A DNA stretch of 46,937 nucleotides from positions 1 through 46,937 of the forward strand of contig JANXTX010000144.1 in the NCBI GenBank assembly GCA_025352165.1, read 5' to 3'. This DNA is from Caulobacteraceae bacterium. GTDB lineage: Bacteria > Pseudomonadota > Alphaproteobacteria > Caulobacterales > Caulobacteraceae. Made by a program: the position numbers and the translations under genes. The notes beneath the pieces are model-generated. The model was not told where the DNA came from, did no database searches, and worked only from the letters and a program-made list of their open reading frames with translations. Each line of letters begins with the position of its first letter. Position 1 is the stretch's first letter. Positions 42,081 to 46,937 of this stretch are shown here, piece after piece.

Positions 42081-42644
42081 GTGAGCAGAGTGATCGAGAC
42101 GCTGCGGGAGGAACATCGAAACCTTGCGCGGCTGCTCGACGCACTGGATCACCAGATCGAGGTGTTCGCCGAGGCGGTGAGGCCCGACTACGATGTTGTC
42201 CGCGGCATCACGGAATATTTCCTCGACTACCCCGATCGATGCCACCATCCAAAAGAGAATGCCGTCTTTGAGGTGCTGAAGGACAGGCACTCCGACAAGA
42301 CCACCGGTCTGGTCGACATGATGCGCGAACATCGGACCCTCCATGACGACGCGGTCCGGTTTCGGGAAGTCATAAATGTCCTGCTGAACGATACAGATGT
42401 CGCCCGTTCCACCATCGTTGGCGCGGCGGGTCGGTTCATCGACGACCAGCGACACCACATGCGGATGGAGGAAGATTTCTTCTTTCCTGCCGCGGAACGG
42501 ATACTGTCGCTTGACGAGTGGTCGGAAATCGAGTTTCGGATCACCGACGCGCGCGACCCTCTGTTCGGTGACGCCGATGAGGACCGTTTCGCCAGGTTGC
42601 GCGAACGCCTGCTAACCTGGGAACGCGAATTTCGGATCGCCTGA
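42081..42644 (+). CDS. Hemerythrin-domain protein
   Basis: 187 residues, four-helix bundle. Candidate iron ligands are H12, H55/H56 with E59 (CHHPKENAVF), H84 and H88 (REHRTLHDD), and H125/H126 with E130 (RHHMRMEEDFFFP). Such proteins bind O2 or NO or protect FeS clusters (YtfE-like). GTG start behind GGAGGA. A DNA site of the FNR/FixK type 60 bp upstream predicts induction when oxygen falls. Confidence 0.88.
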   Translation: MSRVIETLREEHRNLARLLDALDHQIEVFAEAVRPDYDVVRGITEYFLDYPDRCHHPKENAVFEVLKDRHSDKTTGLVDMMREHRTLHDDAVRFREVINVLLNDTDVARSTIVGAAGRFIDDQRHHMRMEEDFFFPAAERILSLDEWSEIEFRITDARDPLFGDADEDRFARLRERLLTWEREFRIA

Positions 42645-42663
42645 AGCGATTCTCGGCATGTCC

Positions 42664-42678
42664 TTAATCGTCAGTTAC
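42664..42678 (+). promoter_or_regulatory. Possible CtrA-type site (TTAA-N7-TTAC)
   Basis: TTAATCGTCAGTTAC differs in one base from the CtrA consensus TTAA-N7-TTAA of Caulobacter. It is 149 bp upstream of the HAF-repeat gene and 20 bp after the hemerythrin stop. A single near-match has limited weight. Confidence 0.25.
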
Positions 42679-42826
42679 GCGTGAGCCGTGCTCTTGGTCG
42701 CGTGGCGAGTTCGTGCGCGCCGCTGCACTGAAATGCATGCCGCTGCAACTACCGGCGACCGAACCGTGGCGCTATCGTGGCTAGGCTGAGTAGCCGATCC
42801 CGGCTGAAGTTCGTGAGACTCCTGAC

Positions 42827-43876
42827 ATGATGATCGGTTCATTCCGGGCTGGGGCGCTGGCCCTTGCGGCTATTCCACTCTTCGCGCTCAGCGCTCTTCC
42901 GGCGCGGGCCGGCAGCCTGTTGCTGGTTCCGCTGAACTTGGTCGCGGGACAGCAGCAAAGTGACGCCACTGATATCAACGATGCCGGCCAGGTCGCCGCG
43001 CAATACAGTGACGCCAGCGGAAAAATTCACGCGGTAGTCTGGAAGAACGGCGCCGTCACCAACATCAATATTGGCTACAGCGCATTCACCCTGCGTATCA
43101 ATGCGCAGGGGCTCGCTGTCGGAGCCTACCTCGCGACCTGCTGCAAGTACCCCTACAAGGCCTTCGTTTATGACCCTGTCACACAACTGACCCGGACGAT
43201 CGCCGAACATGACGCCTACGGAACGTTTCCGAACGGAATCAATTCTTCTGGCGTTATTATCGGCGACAATGTCGGTTCGGGAAACAATCCGATTCTCAAG
43301 GGCTGGGAGGACAACAACACTCTTACCAAGACCATCAACGTGAAGAACGCCCAGTCGACATATCCGTCCACCATCAACGACGCCGGAACGATCGGCGGAT
43401 GGTATATTGATGCTTCATCGGTCACGCACGGCTTCACGCGTGCCGGAACCAAGACCAAGACGATCGATCCGCCGGGCGCAACGACCACCTATATCTCATA
43501 TGTCGCAGGCGACGGAACGGTGGCCGGGGGCTACAGCGACGCGTCCTCGCACTATCACGGCTTTACCGAGAATGGTGGCGTCTACACACTCTTCGACTAT
43601 CCCGGGTCTGCCAAGACGTTTCTCAACGCCTATTCCGCCGGCGGCGAAGCGGTCGGTTATTGGGGGGACATCGGCGGCATAACGCATGGACTGATCTGGG
43701 TCGGCGGCAACTACTATAACTTCGACTACCCTGGTTCGACATACACCGTCATCGAGAAGGCCAACGCCGGCGGTTCGATCGTGGGCCTGTACCTTGACGC
43801 GGGCGGGGTTGCTCATGGCTTCGTTGGAATATGCGCCGCCGGCGACGCGCCCTGCACCAGCGGGCATGTGGGGTAG
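42827..43876 (+). CDS. Secreted HAF-repeat-containing protein
   Basis: 349 residues: signal peptide ending LSALPARAG, then about six repeats of the type G-x-x-x-G-x-Y-x-D-A-x-G-x-x-H-G-F, for example AAQYSDASGKIHAVVW, GGWYIDASSVTHGFTR, AGGYSDASSHYHGFTE and VGLYLDAGGVAHGFV, alternating with TIDPPGATTT-like blocks. This is the HAF (extracellular probable-propeller) repeat family. Function unknown; a beta-propeller in the periplasm or exterior is inferred. Isolated transcript. Confidence 0.82.
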   Translation: MMIGSFRAGALALAAIPLFALSALPARAGSLLLVPLNLVAGQQQSDATDINDAGQVAAQYSDASGKIHAVVWKNGAVTNINIGYSAFTLRINAQGLAVGAYLATCCKYPYKAFVYDPVTQLTRTIAEHDAYGTFPNGINSSGVIIGDNVGSGNNPILKGWEDNNTLTKTINVKNAQSTYPSTINDAGTIGGWYIDASSVTHGFTRAGTKTKTIDPPGATTTYISYVAGDGTVAGGYSDASSHYHGFTENGGVYTLFDYPGSAKTFLNAYSAGGEAVGYWGDIGGITHGLIWVGGNYYNFDYPGSTYTVIEKANAGGSIVGLYLDAGGVAHGFVGICAAGDAPCTSGHVG

Positions 43877-43925
43877 GGCCGCGCCTGGTTCAGCGCATCG
43901 CCGCCTCCAGCCCCCAAACCTGAAT

Positions 43926-45902
43926 TCAGTCGGGCGGGTTGTACTTTTCGACGAAGGCGACCGATGCCTCGAGCATCTGTGTCCGGGTCTCCGCTTTGGA
44001 GAGCCAGTGGTCCTCTCCGGACAATTCGATCAGTTCGACTGGCTTGCCGGCATTTCGGAGCCCATCGCGCATTACCAGACTCTGATCTATCGGCACGACA
44101 GAATCGTTCTTTCCGTGGATCAGCAGTACCGGCGCGTCAGCCCGCCGCGCGAGGTGGACGGGCGAAAAGGCGCCCAGTGAAGAGTCGCCCGCGCCGCCAA
44201 CTCCCATGTATAGATGGTCGGACCGTACGACCTCATTCACCTGGCCGAATTTCTGCTCTCGCCAATACAGAAACGCGTTTAGATCGCTGAGACCCGCCAC
44301 CGAAACGGCGCAGCGATAGATGCCTTGCTGAACCGTCACGCCAGCCAGAGCCACATAGCCGCCGTAGCTTGCACCGACGATGCAGGCGCGTTTTGGGTCG
44401 ACGATCCCGCGCCGCGCAAGTTCGGCCAGGCCGTCTGATACATCAGTCTGCATCTTGCGGCCCCATTGACCGTAGCCTGCGTCCCGGAAGGCTTTGCCGA
44501 AGCCGTCGGACCCTCGGAAATTGGGCTGGAACACCGCGTAGCCGCGAGATGCGAAGGCCTGCGCCCACCAGTCGAAATGGGCGTAGTCGCGGGCTTCGGG
44601 TCCGCCATGCGGCAGAACCACGATCGGCAAGCCCTTCGCGGGTTTGCCCGGCGGGAGCGTCAGGACTCCATGCAATTCTAGACCGTCCGCGGCCTTGTAG
44701 TCCACTATGCTCACCGCGCCGACGGCATCCTGCAGAATGGTGGGATATGCCCAGGCGACCGCCTCCACCTTACGGGCCGCTACGTCGACGAAAAAGAAAG
44801 TTCCCGAATCGCCGGGGCCTTCTGCCCGGACGATCATCCTGTCGAGGTTCGATGTCGCGGACTCAAGAGTGACATTCTCGCCGCCAAGTGCGCGCGTCAC
44901 CTTGTCGAAGCGCGACTGCAGGGTGGGGTCGAACAGGATTGTTCGGGGCGTGTCGGAGTTCGTCACGCCGCCAATGAGTAGGTCCGTCGTTGGATCGCGT
45001 ATCTCATCGGCGATCGCCTCGTCGCCGAAAGGCCTGATCCCCTCGGCGCCGGCTGTCGGCTGGTACTCGATGTGGGCGAAGTCGTGTACTTCACCGGCCG
45101 GTTGATTGACCAGAATTGATCCGGCGGTGCGGCCGGAACCAAGAATGGAAATGTCGCCGGTTGGGTCCTTTGCGCTCGCTATCGGCGTGCCATTCGCCGG
45201 ACCCGCGAAAAGCCTCCAGTCGCCGCTTCGCTGTTCATACTCGGTATGAGCCGCAATCGACCCGTCAGCGGTTACCAGCCACTCGGTGTTCCAACGTTCG
45301 GTCCCCTTGGCGAGGGGCTGGGCATCGCCGGTGTCAACGTCCACGCGGTAGAGGTCCGTGTGTCCATGGTCGACGCTGTAATGGTTATTGTCGAAATCGG
45401 CGAAACCGCTGCCGCTGCCGGCCAGTGTGATCCCCCCGAAATAGGCATAGGTTTTGCCTCCGTGCGAAGAGTGGCCGAAATAGCCGTATGTGGTTGGAAA
45501 GATTTTTGGATGGTCATGGAACACAACAAGCGCCTTTATCGGCTTTGTGTTCAGTATGATGGCGCCGCCGATTTCCGCTTCCCAATCCGAAAACAGACCC
45601 GAGTAAGCGTACATGCTGGTCTGCGCCAGGACATGATCCCCATCCAGCCAAGCTACGGACCTTAGCTTCTGGGCGCCGGGATTGGCGGCGATCAGGACCG
45701 CTCCGTCGATCTGACGCACGACGAGTTTGGGCTGGTTATCCTCGAAGGCGATATAGGCGATCTTGTCACCGGCGGGCGAAATCTCGACCTGAGAGGCGGC
45801 AGGCAATTTTCCGTAGTCGGCCAATGGGGGCGGCGCGGCGAACGCGGCTCCCGCCACCACCGAAACAGCTACGGTCGACATCAACAGTCCATGACAGCGC
45901 AT
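43926..45902 (-). CDS. S9 family prolyl oligopeptidase, secreted
   Basis: 658 residues with signal peptide VVAGAAFA-AP. The first 390 residues form a beta-propeller domain; the alpha/beta-hydrolase domain has the nucleophile S512 in GASYGGYVALAG, an Asp in LLIHGKNDSVVP and the His in GEDHWLSKAETR. It cleaves short peptides, often after proline or hydrophobic residues, in the periplasm. Related dipeptidyl-peptidase-like S9C genes are abundant in Caulobacterales. Confidence 0.92.
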   Translation of the reverse strand: MRCHGLLMSTVAVSVVAGAAFAAPPPLADYGKLPAASQVEISPAGDKIAYIAFEDNQPKLVVRQIDGAVLIAANPGAQKLRSVAWLDGDHVLAQTSMYAYSGLFSDWEAEIGGAIILNTKPIKALVVFHDHPKIFPTTYGYFGHSSHGGKTYAYFGGITLAGSGSGFADFDNNHYSVDHGHTDLYRVDVDTGDAQPLAKGTERWNTEWLVTADGSIAAHTEYEQRSGDWRLFAGPANGTPIASAKDPTGDISILGSGRTAGSILVNQPAGEVHDFAHIEYQPTAGAEGIRPFGDEAIADEIRDPTTDLLIGGVTNSDTPRTILFDPTLQSRFDKVTRALGGENVTLESATSNLDRMIVRAEGPGDSGTFFFVDVAARKVEAVAWAYPTILQDAVGAVSIVDYKAADGLELHGVLTLPPGKPAKGLPIVVLPHGGPEARDYAHFDWWAQAFASRGYAVFQPNFRGSDGFGKAFRDAGYGQWGRKMQTDVSDGLAELARRGIVDPKRACIVGASYGGYVALAGVTVQQGIYRCAVSVAGLSDLNAFLYWREQKFGQVNEVVRSDHLYMGVGGAGDSSLGAFSPVHLARRADAPVLLIHGKNDSVVPIDQSLVMRDGLRNAGKPVELIELSGEDHWLSKAETRTQMLEASVAFVEKYNPPD

Positions 45903-45952
45903 GCCAATCCCCCTTTGGGTCCGTCAACCGTGGACGTTTTGGACCCTGTCGG

Positions 45953-46693
45953 TCAAGTCCCGCCACAAACCTCGCACCCCGGATCGGCGCCGATCCGCAC
46001 CGTGCGCGATTCCCCCGCAAGTCCGTCGTAGATCAGCAGTCGCCCGATCAGCGGCTCACCGGCGCCGGTGATCACTTTGACCGCTTCCAGCGCCATCATC
46101 GAGCCGATCACCCCGGCCAATGCGCCGACCACGCCGACCGCGGAACAGGTCTCAGCGTCCGGCGGCGCCTCCAGGACCAGGCAGCGATAGCAGGGCTTGC
46201 CGGTGAATACGGCGACTTGGCCAGTCCAGCGACCGATCGCGCCGCTGACCAGCGTCCTTCCCGTCTCGAAGCAGGCCTGGTTGATGATGAAGCGGGTCGG
46301 GAAGTTGTCGGTGCCGTCGAGCACCAGATCGACACCAGCGACCAGTGCTTTAGCGTTCTCAAGGGTCAGTTCGGAGGACGTGGCGTCGATCACCACGTTG
46401 GGGTTAACGCCATGCAGGCGACGCGCGGCGACCTCGACTTTGGGCGCGCCGATATCCTTTCCCTCATAGAGGATTTGTCGTTGCAGGTTCGACAGGCTGA
46501 CGCTGTCATGGTCGATCAGCACGATGCGTCCTACGCCGGCCGCCGCCAGATAGAGCGCCGAAGGCGCGCCCAGACCGCCGGCCCCGACAATCGCCACGCT
46601 TGCGGCCTTCAGTTTCTGTTGCCCCGGTCCGCCGATCTCGCGCAGCACCAGATGGCGCGCGTAGCGTTCGACTTCCTCGTTTGAAAAACTCAT
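45953..46693 (-). CDS. moeB: Molybdopterin-synthase adenylyltransferase MoeB / ThiF-HesA family
   Basis: 246 residues from ATG 46693 ([22 protein letters not shown]). ATP-binding [19 protein letters not shown] and [16 protein letters not shown], the Asp in [10 protein letters not shown], a zinc site made by CYRC and CEVC, and a Cys in [14 protein letters not shown]. It adenylates the C-terminal glycine of MoaD (or ThiS) during molybdenum-cofactor or thiamine synthesis. The rhodanese domain found in some homologues is absent. A further upstream in-frame start at 46774 overlaps the hslV start. Confidence 0.92.
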   Translation of the reverse strand: MSFSNEEVERYARHLVLREIGGPGQQKLKAASVAIVGAGGLGAPSALYLAAAGVGRIVLIDHDSVSLSNLQRQILYEGKDIGAPKVEVAARRLHGVNPNVVIDATSSELTLENAKALVAGVDLVLDGTDNFPTRFIINQACFETGRTLVSGAIGRWTGQVAVFTGKPCYRCLVLEAPPDAETCSAVGVVGALAGVIGSMMALEAVKVITGAGEPLIGRLLIYDGLAGESRTVRIGADPGCEVCGGT

Positions 46694-46734
46694 CGTCCTT
46701 GACCCGGTCTCCTCGCGCCGCCACATGCGCCAAC

Positions 46735-46937
46735 ATGGATCAGACGCAAAATTTTCCCGACTGGCATGGCACAACCATCCTTGCCGTGCGCAAGGGCGGA
46801 TCGACGGTGATCGCCGGCGACGGCCAAGTCTCCATGGGCCAGACCATCGTCAAGGGCAACGCCCGGAAGGTGCGTACTCTGGCCGGCGGGCTGGTGGTAG
46901 CCGGATTTGCCGGCGCCACAGCCGACGCTTTCACCCT
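46735..46937 (+). CDS. hslV: HslV, ATP-dependent protease subunit (partial, runs off the right edge)
   Basis: The first 67 codons are seen: [21 protein letters not shown], then [27 protein letters not shown]. The threonine of HGTTI becomes the N-terminal catalytic Thr after processing, and GDGQVSMG is the family hallmark. HslV forms the proteolytic core of the HslUV complex, with HslU as its ATPase. Its ATG lies 42 bp from the divergent moeB start. The rest lies outside the window. Confidence 0.95.
   Translation, partial: MDQTQNFPDWHGTTILAVRKGGSTVIAGDGQVSMGQTIVKGNARKVRTLAGGLVVAGFAGATADAFT

Overview
The window looks like a chromosomal segment of a high-GC alphaproteobacterium, most likely a member of the Caulobacterales (Caulobacter/Phenylobacterium type). 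The reasons are a full-length DivL-like kinase whose H-box residue is tyrosine, a lipoprotein resembling the CC0125/CC1285 family of Caulobacter, a ctaC-ctaD-ctaB-ctaG-coxC-surf1-thrC-M16 gene order, and many GTG/TTG starts with 4-nt stop/start overlaps. No rRNA, tRNA, complete insertion sequence, prophage or CRISPR array was seen.

Layout. 1-2640 is an accessory strip: the 3' end of a large repeat-rich surface protein, a DUF4160/DUF2442 pair, a second diverged copy of the same 3' end, a PIN-toxin/RHH-antitoxin pair, and a 60-bp repeat found upstream of each pair. 2641-3001 holds an AT-rich patch and a striking array of 13 GYTGCC cores spaced 10-11 bp apart, once per DNA helical turn. tldD follows, then a VapBC module flanked by 15-bp direct repeats. 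5708-15586 is the aa3 cytochrome c oxidase operon (ctaC, ctaD, ctaB, a 44-residue CoxF-like gene, ctaG, coxC, DUF983, SURF1), running through tightly overlapping starts into thrC and an M16 peptidase, with a GNAT gene just behind. 15600-18632 has YqgE, a peroxiredoxin and an acyl-CoA dehydrogenase. 18720-23165 is a second overlapping operon: YceI, cytochrome b561, a second YceI with a palindromic element in its N-terminal coding region, the Sua5 t6A enzyme, a globin and a YcaQ-type DNA glycosylase. 23265-25698 (minus strand) is a DNA-repair cluster: DCC protein, DUF2256, an FeS (6-4) photolyase, and a truncated DUF4149-like gene.

25925-29021 contains a FAD oxidoreductase, a solitary HicA-like gene and unknowns. 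29063-34401 contains an ABC exporter, UbiA, an SDR, a lipoprotein, a MAPEG protein and a zincin. divL is at 34506-36803. A ferredoxin/ferredoxin reductase pair, fabB, fabA, an SH3 lipoprotein, a hydroxyacid dehydrogenase, a hemerythrin behind an FNR/FixK-type box, an HAF-repeat secreted protein, an S9 peptidase, a MoeB-like enzyme and the start of hslV complete the window.

The genes are mostly housekeeping: terminal respiration, ubiquinone, fatty-acid and threonine synthesis, tRNA modification, DNA repair and cell-cycle signalling. The most unusual signals are the helically phased GYTGCC array, the duplicated adhesin-end/toxin-antitoxin strip, the palindromic element read through by the second yceI, and the repeat-flanked vapBC.
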